Assembly: GCA_020736575.1 (NCBI GenBank)
Contig: JAGPYM010000001.1
Span: 3,782,001 to 3,846,000 of the forward strand
Length of the DNA: 64,000 nt
Source of the DNA: Thelonectria olida
Taxonomy: Eukaryota; Ascomycota; Sordariomycetes; Hypocreales; Nectriaceae
Reading direction: 5' to 3'
Made by a program: the position numbers and the translations under genes. The notes below the pieces were generated by a model, which searched no databases, was not told the origin of the DNA, and was given only the letters and a program-made list of their open reading frames with translations. Shown piece by piece: positions 1 through 11,485 of this stretch; position 1 is the first letter of the stretch, and each line of letters begins with the position of its first letter.

Positions 1-348
1 GACGGCGAGGGGCAGGTCCAGTTCACCCTCGCAAGCGAGACACAGGAGATGGTAGCATTTTGTTTCCCAGGCCCAGGACCTGGGGATAATACTCTCAGAG
101 ACAAGGAAGGCGGTTGTTTTCTTGATCCGTTCCGTAACGGGAAGGAAACTAAAGTCAGAATCGAGCTTGGTGAAGTAACCCTCCCACGTTCTTGTGTCAC
201 ACGGGTCTCCAGCTGCCGCGATACCACCAACACCACTATCGTCATAACTGCAAGTTGGTATGGAGTCCTGCGGAGACTGTAGATGGCTACATCGGCTCGA
301 GGTGGCACTCTTGTCTCTGACATCGACTCGAACGGGTGAAGTGTTCAT
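1..348 (-). CDS. unidentified protein, 5' part, cut by window edge
   Basis: A continuous minus-strand frame of 116 codons runs from an ATG at 348 to the window edge without a stop. An in-frame TGA lies just upstream of the ATG, so this is the most likely start. The first ~35 residues (start MNTSPVRVDV) are polar and Ser-rich. The remainder looks like folded protein, rich in aromatic residues and Cys, with segments such as TWEGYFTKLDSDFSFLP and SWAWETKCYHLLCLACEGEL. I do not recognise the family. The plus-strand frame over the same bases (49-282) is Arg/Ser/Cys-rich and looks like a shadow. A GTCCTGGG donor-like site near residue 90 could start an intron, but the frame reads well without it. 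Function unknown. Confidence 0.6.
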   Translation of the reverse strand, partial: MNTSPVRVDVRDKSATSSRCSHLQSPQDSIPTCSYDDSGVGGIAAAGDPCDTRTWEGYFTKLDSDFSFLPVTERIKKTTAFLVSESIIPRSWAWETKCYHLLCLACEGELDLPLAV

Positions 349-1450
349 GACTTCACCAGTAGGGGCTATCTGAGGTCAGCGTGGTTCATCGCTCTAGTTT
401 CTCTTTCATACTTGCCTTTGTTTATCTGTAAACGAGCCCTCTTTTCAGAGGCGATGGAGCTCCTGTCATGGCCACGAACAGGATCTAGGAGCCGCTGCTT
501 GGCGGGAGCCAGACGCATCGGTAGACTCGTATGACGCATGATGTTATAAATGTTTGGTTCTTGTCGAAAGGGGATGAAAGAAAAGACTTGGAAGAAGAAG
601 TGAAGTCAAGGGAAAACGTCCGAAGATGAAGAAGCCAGAGGTCTCGAGCGTGGCCAGGTTGAGTAATATAAGAGTTGAAAAGTGAAGGGAAGACAGAAGG
701 GCGCGAGAGGAGAATTTATAATCACATTGGGGGATGAAATAACATTTATGATGAAAAGCTTGATGGAGACGTGAGTAATTTGAGAGATGAATCATAACTT
801 AACCAAATGTAAATTTTCTGAAGACTGATATGTCCCGAAATACTGAATTAACCTACTGGGTACTACTAGGTAGATTACCTTTATGAGCATTACCTGATCC
901 GTCGCGATTCGCCATGTCCCAAAGATACCCATTCGTAGAGTTGAGAACCAAAGTCAGGCCTGCATTGATAGTGCAACCTAGAAATAAATAAGCTCGAGAA
1001 CATACTCGCCCCTTCAAAAAAAAACATTGCCCAATTATCTTGAACACAAAACAATCCGGTCGCTGGGCAACTGGGTACCTATATATCGAATTCCTACATG
1101 TAGTCTCAGAAATGATGTACGTTGTGGTCATCGGCCCTCACTTTACCGCCATAACACAATCACACAATCACCTAACTTCAGACTTCACGAAGGTCGGCTA
1201 ATATCAACGCGGGGACTTTTAATGGAACGAGAGCAACAGAGGTCCGGGTGAGGACTTTGATCAAAATAAATATGCAAGACTACTGGGGCGATACTTTCGA
1301 ATGGTTGAATTCGTGCGCTTCTCTACTGGTACTTTACATTCCTATCGTAGCAGACAATACAATGCGCTTTCGTCATCACCAACAACCAACGACCTGAAAA
1401 CTTGAAGTGATTATGTTTCTTTTCCCTTTTACAGTCCCGAGTCTATGCAT
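349..1450. other. intergenic: promoter of left-edge gene and BiP 3' region
   Basis: No supportable gene. The stretch should hold the promoter of the minus-strand left-edge gene (high-coordinate side of 348) and the 3' UTR of BiP (below 1451). It is A/G-rich around 550-860. Short reading frames here lack codon or family signal. Confidence 0.5.
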
Positions 1451-3685
1451 TTAAAGCTCATCGTGGAAATCACCAGCCTCCTCCTGCTCACCACCGCTGG
1501 ATCCCTGGTAAATCTTGGAGGTGATGGGGTAGGCAACGTTGGACAGCTTCTCCTTCTGCTCCTCGAAGTCCTCAGTGGTGGCATCGGCGCCGTTCTCCTC
1601 GAGCCACTCAGTGGTCTCCTTGACAGCCTCGATGATCTATAATGCGTGTTAGCGCCTTGTTCAAACATGGTCATGTTGGTAGATAAACTCACAGTCTCCT
1701 TGTCTTCCTCGTCAATCTTGCCACCGAGACCCTCCTCGTCGTTGACCTGGTTCTTGAGGCTGAAAGCATAGTTCTCAAGGCCGTTTCGTGCCTCGATACG
1801 CTCACGGGTGGCCTTGTCCTCCTCGGCATACTTTTCAGCCTCGGCAACCATGCGGTCAATCTCGTCCTGGGTAAGACGGCCCTTGTCGTTGGTGATGGTG
1901 ATAGACTCCTGCTTGCCAGTGCCCTTGTCGTGGGCAGAGACCTTGAGGATACCGTTGGCATCGAGCTCGAAGGAGACCTCGATCTGGGGAACGCCACGGG
2001 GGGCAGGGGGGATGCCAGTAAGCTCGAACTTGCCGAGGATGTTGTTGTCCTTGGTCAGCGAACGCTCACCCTCGAAGACCTGGATGAGGACAACAGGCTG
2101 GTTATCAGCGGCGGTCGAGAAGATCTGGCTCTTGCGGGTGGGGATAGGGGTGTTGCGGGGGATGAGCTTGGTCATGACACCACCAGTGGTCTCAATACCG
2201 AGGGTCAGGGGGTTGACATCCAAGAGAACGACATCACCAGTACCCTCCTCACCGGAAAGAACACCAGCCTGAACGGCAGCGCCGAAAGCGACAGCCTCAT
2301 CAGGGTTGATACCCTTGGAAGCCTTCTTGCCGTTGAAGTACTCCTCAATCAAGGACTGAACCTTAGGAATACGGGTAGAACCACCAACGAGAACAATGTC
2401 GTCGATCTCGATCTTCTTGACGTTGGCGTCCTTGATAACCTGCTCAACAGGCTTGAGGGTCTTCTTGAAGAGGTCGATGTTGAGCTCCTCGAACTTGGCT
2501 CGGGTCAGGGTCTCGGAGAAGTCGTTGCCCTCGAAGAAAGCCTCGATCTCGATACGGGTGCTCATCTGAGAAGACAGAGTACGCTTGGCCTTCTCAGCCT
2601 CACGCTTGAGCTTACCCATGGCCTTGAGGTCCTTGGTAACATCGACGTTGTTCTTCTTGTTGTACGACTTGGCGAAGTAGTTGATAACGCGCTGGTCGAA
2701 ATCCTCACCACCGAGATGGGTGTCACCAGCGGTAGCCAAAACTTCGAAGACACCCTGGTCGATGGAGAGAAGGGAGACATCGAAAGTACCACCACCAAGA
2801 TCGTAGACAATGATCTGGCGCTCACCGTCGGTCTTGTCCAGACCATAGGCGATAGCGGCGGCGGTGGGCTCGTTGACAATTCGGAGGACGTTGAGACCGG
2901 CAATGACACCGGCATCCTTGGTAGCCTGTCGCTGGTTGTCCTGTAGCAAGTTAGCAAATTTGCAGGCACATGCGTGCGGTGAGGCAACTTACGTTGAAGT
3001 AGGCGGGAACAGTGACGACGGCGTGGGTAACCTTCTTACCAAGGTAAGACTCGGCGACCTGCTTCATTTTGCCCAGGATCATGGCAGAAACCTCCTCAGG
3101 AGTGAACTGCTTGTTGGCGCCATCAACCTCGACCTGAACAACGGGCTTGCCCTCGCGGGAGATGACCTTGTAGGGGAAGTGCTTGATGTCCTTCTGGACC
3201 TCGGGCTCAGAGAACTTGCGACCGATCAGACGCCTGTAACAAGGTTAATAACTGCGAACCCATGCGACTGCGGCGGTATGCGTACTTGACATCGTAGATA
3301 GTGTTGAGAGGGTTGGCAGCGGCCTGGTTCTTGGCGGAGTCACCAACCAGACGCTCCTCCTCGGTGAAGGCGACGTATGAGGGAGTAATTCGGTTACCCT
3401 GATCGTTGACGAGGATCTCGACCTTGCCCTTCTGCATCACACCGACACAGCTGTAGGTAGTTCCCAAATCCTAGAGGCCAATTGTTAGCTGGTTAAGTTT
3501 TGCGACGACCGGGAAGCTACTGCAGAGAGCGCTTGATGGCTGGCACGTACAATACCAATAACGGTTCCATAGCTGTCGGTGTCGTCTGCCTGGGCAGTCT
3601 GAACGAAGGCGAGGGGAGAGAAGAGGAGGGCGATCCAACAAAGGAGTCCTAGACCCAGGGCCATTGAGCTCCTTGAACGAGCCAT
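1451..3685 (-). CDS. kar2: ER-lumenal Hsp70 chaperone BiP/Kar2
   Basis: ATP-driven ER chaperone for translocation, folding and unfolded-protein sensing. Five exons: 3685-3551, 3470-3286, 3233-2993, 2940-1693, 1636-1451 (phases 0, 2, 0, 0), giving 664 aa, normal for fungal BiP. Residues 1 to ~33 form a signal peptide (hydrophobic [16 protein letters not shown], cleavage probably after AQA). The nucleotide-binding domain starts with DLGTTYS (46-52) and contains [12 protein letters not shown] and [10 protein letters not shown]. The substrate-binding domain follows, and the protein ends in HDEL, the fungal ER-retrieval signal. Introns carry GTACGT, GTACGC, GTAAGT and GTGAGT donors. The final 62 codons lie in a separate exon, so reading through the last intron would lose HDEL. 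Identity is certain; the exon borders all keep frame. Likely induced by the unfolded-protein response, as for BiP in fungi generally. Confidence 0.97.
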
Positions 3686-5258
3686 GGCGAAGAGCTGTTG
3701 TGTATGTCGTGGGAAGCGCTTGTCAAAGAATCAATCAATGCGAAGAGATTTGAAAAGAAAAGAAAGTCTAGTTTTCTCCAACGCAGCGAGGTGCAACTCA
3801 ATCCTCAAGCTGACGTGTACACTTCTAGAGTGGGAGGGGTATCGATGTGATGAACAAGTTTGGGCGTTGAGAAGAGTTAGAAATTCGGAGCTTATGAATG
3901 CGACTCCAAAAAAGTTGAGGTGTCCAGATTGCACAAGAGGCCAGATTTCACATCACCCGCCACAACCCCTGCCGGCGCCCCACGTGACAGGGGTTGGTGC
4001 GGAAGGGGAAAGCGGCAGCCGCACTGTGTGACAGCCCTACTGACCATGCCCAGCCACTGCCCCAAGCCGGCCGAAAGGAGCGAGTCCGCCACTTCATGCG
4101 CTTTGATATGTCAACCCCAGAAGCCGGGCACAGTGCCAAGACTAGGCGCTTCTTACCGCCGACGCCTCCCGATGATGATGTCGCTCGAGCCGGCCCAAAG
4201 CCTCAAACCCTTAAGCTTAGCCAGCACGCCTCACAGCCTCAGCCATCGGCGGCCGATGAAGATTATTCGTGACATGTCAGCCTCAACTGCAGGTCACCGC
4301 AGAACGTACGGAGTAACCACGTATCAGAATCAAAGAGAAGGATCAGCCACTGGTCATTGCTTCTGTTTTTAGCTCTCAGGCGCCAGTCCTGCTCTTCCAT
4401 TGCGTCCACGGATACTCCGTGGTGGTTTGTCACCAACAACCCAAGCGGCAGTTGGGTTACAGTCCGCGTATAGCTAGAATCTTTGCGCGGCAGTGGCCTT
4501 CTACGACATTCTATCAACAAAGAGGCGAAACAGGAGTGAGTCATGACAATGTCTGCCTACAAACATGACTGTGTTTTTGATTTGAAAAAGAAGGCAACAT
4601 ATCCATCCCGGAGGCAAACACCTTTCTTCCGCAAAGTGTCCTCTTCCTTCCACCGACACTTGACACTTTCCACTTCGAGAATATTCGCAGAATTCCCAAC
4701 ACGGCAGTGGGGCCCTTCGGAAGCACGCTACCGATCCTCTCGGCCTCTTCTAACACGAGACGGGACCTATTACCTGTCCTTAATATCGGCCCTGTTGAAT
4801 CCCACCCATGAAATCCTTTGTTTGAAGGAGCGGGCTAAACTTTCTATTGTGCCACATTATCCATCCGTACAACTAACTATCGTGCACCTTAGCCTTGCCT
4901 GCCCATATTGCTTGCCCGAGACTCTGTCAACGTGGCCACTTTGCTGTGCGACTTCTTTGAGCGCCCAACACAAACACATTGACCACTTGTGTCGGACATT
5001 TGGTCACTTGTACGAAGCAATTAGAAGGAACGAGGTTTCCCAGTCCTCAGCCTTGCCCGTGTCAGAATATAGATACATAAATGGAGCCACTTGGAAAATA
5101 TATGCTGTCATCTTTCCAACCAGACACATCGCCTGAGCCCAGAGTACAGCCTGTTAATGTTAAACCAGATATCTAGGAGCCGCTTGTCTTTTAAGATGTT
5201 TCCTGTTCGGCTCGTCAATCCTCGCCTTTCGATTCGACTCCGTTCTGCTCCATCACTC
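3686..5258. other. intergenic: BiP promoter and 3' side of the Fungal_trans_2 gene
   Basis: About 1.6 kb with no supportable gene. Directly upstream of the BiP ATG the transcribed strand is pyrimidine-rich (3700-3780), common in fungal promoters. A perfect TGAGTCA site lies at 4537-4543. A 197-codon plus-strand frame at 4543-5136 is unconvincing (no family match, composition like intergenic DNA). Confidence 0.5.
3811..3819. promoter_or_regulatory. UPRE-like ACGTG motif upstream of BiP
   Basis: TGACGTGTA lies about 130 bp upstream of the BiP ATG, and a second ACGTG core, CCACGTGAC, at 3980-3988. ACGTG-core elements are recognised by Hac1/XBP1/ATF6-type bZIP factors at BiP promoters in other eukaryotes. 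Assignment here is by position and core sequence only. Confidence 0.3.
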
Positions 5259-6847
5259 TTACAGGCCACTTGAAGAGCGACCCGGATCCAGCCATCGGTC
5301 GAAAATTTGCTTTCCACGTTGATTGTGAATCATGTCAATCCACAAGAATTCCTTGAGAATCACTCTGGTCTCTGCCCACGTCCTACAACTCAACGACTTA
5401 GCAGTCTCCACCATCGCCACTCGAAGCCAATCTTGATCCAAGTTCTCAAAGATGGACAGGGTAGAAACTAAGAAAGCCCAAAGAAAGAACTTTGCAAACT
5501 CTGGAGCAGGTGGTAACTGATGCGCTAACAAGGCACCTTTCAGACAATCGGCGAGGTGCTTGATCTGAGGCCCGAGGCCGTCAATTTGAATCAGGACGCT
5601 CTTCATATAAGCCAGCATGCAGAGCCTCAGCAGCTCAGGGAGCGACGTTGGATCGAACTGTAAAGCGAGGAGCCGAAATGGTACCGACGAGCTGACCCGG
5701 GAAAAGAAGTCTGGCGGCATCTTCACTCCCGTTTTTGTTGCCTCATTTGCGGCTCTAGTGAAGACCCTTAGGTCGGCCCAGATGTTCAGTAATCGTGGGT
5801 CGGGCGGTGGATTGAGCATTCTGAGTTCAGACAGCCTAGTAACGTCAATCCCGTGAGCAACTTGGGGGTCCCAGGATATGTTTTCCTGCAAGAAGTTTAG
5901 GTTCTGGCCAGTAGAGAGAGCGAGGCCAAAGTCGATTCTGCTCAGTCGGACACTTGTTAGCTGAAGATTCAAGTTCAAGGACTCTAACAATCGCTTCTTA
6001 CCTCCTTGCTTTATGTTCTATCATACTGCCTCGTTCGATGGTTTTTATCCCACCGCGTAACTCAATCATTCGACATACGCCGCTCATGTGCTTTTTTACA
6101 GTTTCGAGATCGCCGAGAATCGCAGCCGCTGTCGCCAGTGATAGCACAACGGTGAGAGTCGAATCCGCCGTTGCCTCATTCTTGTCGGATAAGCTCCGTT
6201 GGAGATGGTACAGCGTCTTTGCTAGGTGCAACTGGGCAATCTTGCCGTAGGGTAGTCCAAGTGACAGATCGTAAAAGGCCTGAGACGTGAACAATATTGC
6301 GTGCAGCAGGCCAGGATACCGCGAGAAGTCAGAAAAGCAAAACATGTCGCTTCTAGGCCCGTCGACTAAGACGATCTCCACGGTGTATGTGGAAGGTTTT
6401 ACAAGGGTGAAAGCTGATGGAGATATGAGAATAAGGCACCGCAGGGAAGTCTTAAGGAACGTACCTCTGTGGACGAGATCCAGCATGTACGGTTTCATGT
6501 CATCCGCATAGTCGAAAAGAGAGAGCTCGGAAGCAATCTTTTGGGGTGAGGTAAGAACCCAGGGCACATGTTGTCCCGGAGCAGATGGCTTCTGTTGATG
6601 CTCATCCTCTTGTGCTCCTTGACCGGAAGACCGGGCTAGCTCTTTCGTCCGCCTTGACCTTCGCGTGTTCTTGCCACGCATGACATGGCTGCGGATACTC
6701 TTGCGCGTTTCGGCATCAGGCTTGTCCAGAGATGTACTGACGATGAAGAGACCCGAGGCAGGTTCTGTGGTGGCATCAGATCACTGCTAGACCCCACATG
6801 CGATAACACGGACACTCACTGGTCCCAGAGGAGGGTTGAGGATTCAT
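5259..6847 (-). CDS. fungal-specific transcription factor-domain protein (Fungal_trans_2 type), no zinc cluster
   Basis: Four exons: 6847-6820, 6764-6465, 6413-6002, 5937-5259 (introns 55, 51 and 64 nt), 472 aa. The short N-terminus MNPQPSSGTKPASGLFIVST is followed by IRSHVMRGKNTRRSRR. This FIVST...IRSHVMR...RRR pattern is common at the start of Fungal_trans_2 (PF11951) proteins that lack a Zn2Cys6 domain. The rest is a helical middle-homology-like region (KKHMSGVCRMIELRGG, then LRMLNPPPDPRLLNIW). No Cys6 cluster is present upstream in any frame. The last intron has a clear GCTAAC branch site 19 nt before its acceptor, and the 51-nt intron is a multiple of three. It is divergent from the dehydrogenase at 7512, so local control of that gene is possible but unproven. 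Confidence 0.8.
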
Positions 6848-7511
6848 GGGTGGCCCAAGAGACACCTAATAGGAGGGTTTGCGAAATTTGCTGTATTCTG
6901 TGCACATGAATTCGGGCTACGAGTTGATGCAGGAGGTTTGAATTAACTGCCAAACAGAGAAAGGTTGTCATGCTACATGACAACCAGGTTGATGAGATCA
7001 TGAGGGTGGCTGAGAGGGCCGGTTTCATGGGCTCCCGGCGCTGCTGCTGCCAAGACCAGATTGAGTTCCGAAATGGGAATAGCGCCAAAGTAGAAGTGCG
7101 GCCGTGGCTGAGACGGTCTTGAACGAGGGCATCCACATGTCTCCTCGTCGTTACATTCCAGCTCCCTTCATCAATCAGAGCTTGTCCGAACTCGGGCAGC
7201 AATCCATTTCATCTTGCATTGAGTGACGTTGCCAACGACCCAGAACTCTCCCGTGAATCATCATTTCCGTCAAAATCTCCCCAGCCGAGCCCATTTCACC
7301 ATGCTAGAACCCTTGCACTCTCATTGGCTTTGTATACGATTCACTCACAACCAGATTCAATCTTGCCCAAGGCAGACAACCATGATGATCCCATCAACAC
7401 CCTATTTAAACTCATTTCTCCTCCTAGAAATCTCTTCTTTCTGTCCATCTTCCTAACACAGAATTTCCCATTTCACATCTCTACTCATAATCATTCCCTC
7501 TTCATCTCATC
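6848..7511. other. divergent promoter region between regulator and dehydrogenase
   Basis: 664 bp separate two outward-facing start codons. The dehydrogenase side has a TATA-like element at about 7403. No other gene is supportable here; short frames on both strands are not protein-like. Confidence 0.5.
7403..7411 (+). promoter_or_regulatory. TATA-like element of the dehydrogenase gene
   Basis: TATTTAAAC about 105 bp before the ATG at 7512, followed by a pyrimidine-rich leader with TCATC repeats. Position and sequence fit a TATA box; not tested. Confidence 0.35.
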
Positions 7512-8444
7512 ATGATCTGCAAGCACAAGTCCGTCGCCTTCAGCCCTGAAAAGGACATCCCACCGCTGACCGGAAAGGTCATTCTCGTAACTGGCGCGAA
7601 TGGAGGCCTCGGGAAGCAGGCAGTCCTCGAGTTTGCGCGCCATCATCCCGAGAAGATCTGGCTCGCGGCCCGCAATCTTAACAAGGCCAAAGGAGCTGCG
7701 GACGATATCAAGCAACAAATTCCAGAAGCCTCCATTGAACTTCTTCAGCTAGACCTCAGTTCCTTCGACTCTGTGAAGAAGGCCGCGAGAAGGGTTCTCT
7801 CCGAATCTGATCGTCTAGATGTACTCATGCTCAACGCCGGCATCATGGCCGTCCCTCCTGGGCTCACCGAGGATGGGTACGAGATTCAGTTCGGAACCAA
7901 CCACATGGGCCATGCCCTGCTATCCAAACTGCTTCTCCCATTGCTCGAGAAGACAGCCAAGAGCTCTCCGGATTCGGATGTGCGAGTTGTTTCCATGACA
8001 TCGTATGGCCACACACAGGTCTCCAAGGGGGGGTTCCGCTTCGATACGCCCAAGACCACTGCTGAAAGTCTGGGTGGCTACGGGCGCTATTATCAGAGCA
8101 AGCTCGCCAATGTGCTCTGGGCAAGACAGTTGGCCAAGCTGTATCCTCAGTTTACCGTCGCTTCCATCCACCCAGGCATTGTACGAACGCAGCTAATGGA
8201 TAGAGCGACTACGACTCCGGCCGTTGTGAAAGCTCTCGTAAAGGTCGGAAACATGTTCCTGGCGCCGGTAGAGCAGGGCGTGAGAAACCAGCTTTGGGCC
8301 GCCGTCTCCAAGGACGTAAAGAGCGGGGAGTACTATGAACCGGTGGGTGTTGGGGGTTTAGTGAGTGAAAATGGGAAAGACGATGAGCTGGCCAAGCAGT
8401 TGTGGGAGTGGACCGAGAAAGAGTTTGAGGGCCATTCCCTTTGA
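7512..8444 (+). CDS. short-chain dehydrogenase/reductase, retinol-dehydrogenase-like
   Basis: Intronless, 310 aa. Classical SDR oxidoreductase with a Rossmann fold. The cofactor-binding glycine motif TGANGGLG is at 27-34, AARN at 52-55 suggests NADP(H) preference, DLSS is at 81-84 and LNAG at 107-110. The catalytic YxxxK is Y193-K197 (YYQSK), with Ser in the VVSMTS strand (159-164). IHPGIVRTQL (219-228) is the conserved PG segment after the active site. The closest general pattern is the WW-oxidoreductase/retinol-dehydrogenase group, often seen in fungal secondary or detoxification metabolism. Substrate cannot be read from sequence. The start has a good context (TCATCATGATC), and no in-frame upstream ATG gives a better N-terminus. 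It is probably cytosolic, with no signal peptide. Confidence 0.92.
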   Translation: MICKHKSVAFSPEKDIPPLTGKVILVTGANGGLGKQAVLEFARHHPEKIWLAARNLNKAKGAADDIKQQIPEASIELLQLDLSSFDSVKKAARRVLSESDRLDVLMLNAGIMAVPPGLTEDGYEIQFGTNHMGHALLSKLLLPLLEKTAKSSPDSDVRVVSMTSYGHTQVSKGGFRFDTPKTTAESLGGYGRYYQSKLANVLWARQLAKLYPQFTVASIHPGIVRTQLMDRATTTPAVVKALVKVGNMFLAPVEQGVRNQLWAAVSKDVKSGEYYEPVGVGGLVSENGKDDELAKQLWEWTEKEFEGHSL

Positions 8445-8902
8445 AGTTGTGGCGCGACTGTGACCAGTATCACAGGTTCATATTCATTTACTGGTACCAG
8501 GACTCCGAAACATATGTATTTCTCTCTGATAATTCAATAAACTTGAACTATTCAGCCTATTCGATTTGCAAATAAAATCTCTCTCCAGGGTAGGTAGCTC
8601 TGTTGCCATGTGACCTATCTACTCTATTTGCCTGGATGTTGGGTCTTTGACAGAAGGCGCCATTATTCCGGAGATGCGTAGTAAAAGACAATAAAGAAAA
8701 GAAGAAAAGATTTCTGTTGTTGCATTCAGTCTAGAATCTAAACATGTTCATTGCACTGAGAAAGCCTATCCGTCCTTGAAACTACCAACTACACGACCCA
8801 AAAGATTGCCTAGGACACTACCAGCAATTCCAATCATGATCTGAAATCCCGTCTAGCTTTTCGACACCACCTTCACTATACGCCCATGATCTAAATAACA
8901 GC
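8445..8902. other. convergent 3' regions of dehydrogenase and HBS1
   Basis: 458 bp between two converging stop codons. It is AT-richer, with AATAAA-like strings near 8530-8580 that may serve as polyadenylation signals. No gene seen. Confidence 0.5.
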
Positions 8903-11485
8903 CTATTCCAAAAGGCCAGCTGCTATGGTTTCACCGCCGCTCCTGATGACCACTCTCTGACCTTGCTCGAGAGGAACCTTGGATGCCAACTTCACCACCA
9001 CACGTGCAACACCACCTGGTTGCACAATTCTAGGCTTCTTTTTAATGATTGTCCCAGATGCCTTGTCGAGCGTTGCCGTAATCGACTGGATATGTCCGGC
9101 TGAATGCAGTCGTCCCCGATGGAGATCCACGGGCATAGGCATTAGGTGTGCAAATGCCATGGCCTTTAAAGTCAAGGTGTCGCTGCAGCTAATTGGCGCT
9201 GACTTTGGGCAGAGAATATCGCCAACTCTGATATGAATTGGGTCGATGTTGGTGAGAACCATGCTCACACTCTGCCCAGCAACCACCCAATCCTGAACCT
9301 CTGAGTCTGCCATGATGGACTTGATGTACGCCTCTTCACCACTGGGCTGCACTAGGACAAGGTCGCCGATTTGAATGGAACCAGAATCAACCCGGCCCGC
9401 AATTGTTGTCGTGCCCAACTGCGACCTAAAAACCTCCGATATGGCCATTCGGAAAGGCTTCTTCAGAGCGCGCGTAGACGAGGGCTCTGACTCTTCCAGG
9501 GCTTCGATCAATGTGGGACCAGTGTACCACGATGCCTCCTGGTTTGTTGACCGCGTGACAAGATTGTCTCCATTGAGACCCGAAATGGGGACGAATGCTA
9601 CATTCTTGGTCTGGAATCCGAGGCCAGTCAAGAAACCACCAATGTACTCGGTGATCTCTTCGAAGCGTGCTTGCTGCCAGCCAATGGCATCCAGCTTGTT
9701 CACTCCGATGATGAGCTTTTGAACGCCAAGACTTCGAAGGAGCAAAATATGCTCCTTCGTTTGGCCCTTGAGTCCTTTCTCATAGGCTCCAACATCGGAA
9801 TCGATGACAACGATGGCAACGTCTGCCTGACTAGCTCCAGCAATCATATTGGGGACAAAGTCGCGATGTCCCGGAGCGTCAAGAATGGTGAAGTTGGTCC
9901 TCTCTGTTTCAAAGTGGTTTGTAGCAATGTCGATGGTCACTCCTCGTTCTCGTTCCTCGCTTCTCTGATCCATGACCCAGGCTAAGGCAAAGGACTGCTT
10001 TCCTGACTTTTCAGCTTGCCTCCGGTATCGATCAATGGTGTGTTTCTCGACATATTTCAACTCTAAAAGTAGTCGACCCATCAGTGTACTCTTGCCTGCA
10101 TCAACATGGCCTGGTGACATTAGCTATCTGGTCTCAAGTAGAAATCTCATTTGTAGACTCACCCACAACAACGAAGCTGATGCTCCGCTTATTAGAGCTC
10201 TTCTCAAACTCCTTGAGAACATCGAGCCCTTTGCTCTTGGGCGGGGGCGCATCGCTGACTTGCAATGTAGAGATGTCCTTGGCAATCTCTTTCTCCTTCG
10301 TACCGGTCTTATCTGTCTGGGGTTTCTTGGCTGCTTTTGGGGCTGCCGTGGACTTCTTCCCGGCTGGATAGGAATTAGAATTAGCCCATTATTTCGTCCT
10401 CGTAAAACTCGAACCTTTGGCCTGAGCCGCGAGCACAACGTCATCTGGGCTTGGCTCATCAAAAGCCTGGGCGGAGAAAAAGGGTGAGGATGTATACGGC
10501 ATTGGGAAAATATCTTTTGATGTCTTTGGAACAGGACCAAACAGTGTCTGAGCAAATGCAGATGGAGCAGCCGCCTGGGTTGGAACCGCCAAACTCTCGG
10601 GATCCTTTGGAAAACCACCGGGTGGATCAGTCTGTCCTTCCCTCACGTCTCCCATAACAGCATCTGGAGCACCAGTCTGATCCGGAGATCGCTGAGCGTG
10701 GCTTCCAGGCGCTGATGGTTGGACATCGGACTGCTGATTGGGGTTTTCGGTTGCCTTGTGTCTCTTGGCAAGCCCAGGACTCCGATTTTCCTTATTGGAT
10801 TCTTCAAGAGAAAGCTTCGAGATTTCTTTTTGCGCTTGAATGGTCCTGTCTTGGTCCTTTTTTTCTTCGTTCTTCCTTTTTCTAGCAGCAGCTAGGGCTT
10901 GGAGCTTCGACATCTTGGGAGCACCTTCCCCACCCCCCAGTAGGCCTCCACGAGGGCGAAGTGGCTCGATGAAGATGGTTTGGCGATCTTTGGGCACATC
11001 TAGCCAGGGCATGTCGTGGAAGAAACAGGAATGGGAGACCGCAAGTTTCGGAGCCGGAAATTGAGAGGTAGGCGGTAACAAACCCAGGGGGCCACCCAAG
11101 CTATTTGCAGGTACTAGAGGCCTGTGGTCTGCTCCGACATCTTCCCTGACGTTGGCTCTCGAAGCAAAAAAGAGATTGAGAAAAACTCACCTTCTGGAGC
11201 CTTCTTCGGGGTTGGCTTTGGTGGCGGGGCAATGAATGTTTTCATCAGATATGTGACTGACTTGTCAACATCGTAGTAATAATGCCACAACGCCTCCTGA
11301 ATTTGATCTGTTGTGACTTTGCTGGATTCAGTTCCGAGTGCACGACGAACTTCCGCTGTCCCGTTGGCCATGGCGACTCTGTCTTCAGGACTCAGCTCGT
11401 CCTCCTCCTCCTCATAATTGTCACCGTCAAATTCGGACACGACGTCGTCCGCATCGAGATTCTTGACTAGTCGGTGGCGAGACAT
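8903..11485 (-). CDS. hbs1: HBS1 translational GTPase (ribosome rescue, Dom34 partner)
   Basis: Hbs1 with Dom34/Pelota splits stalled ribosomes in no-go and non-stop decay in the cytosol. Four exons: 11485-11191, about 11128-10415, 10363-10163, 10110-8903, about 805 aa. The N-terminal HBS1_N-like helical domain includes VRRALGTESSKVTTDQIQEA. A long charged and Pro/Ser-rich linker (~100-380) follows. The EF-1alpha-like GTPase has G1 GHVDAGKST (404-412), G3 DAPGH (481-485) and G4 NKLD (541-544), then two beta-barrel domains ending AAGLLE. The N-terminal domain, the long linker and the order of motifs separate it from EF-1alpha and eRF3. Uncertain points: the exon-2 acceptor may be 15 nt further in (exon start at 11113), and the intron-2 donor GTTCGA (10414-10409) is weak. 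Divergent from CCT5. Confidence 0.93.

Noticed and set aside
1930..2946. 338-codon plus-strand frame opposite BiP
   Set aside because: It is the antisense shadow of the long, codon-biased BiP exon; BiP identity is certain and the plus frame has no family features.
4543..5136. 197-codon plus-strand frame upstream of BiP
   Set aside because: No domain, no splice or promoter support, composition like surrounding non-coding DNA.
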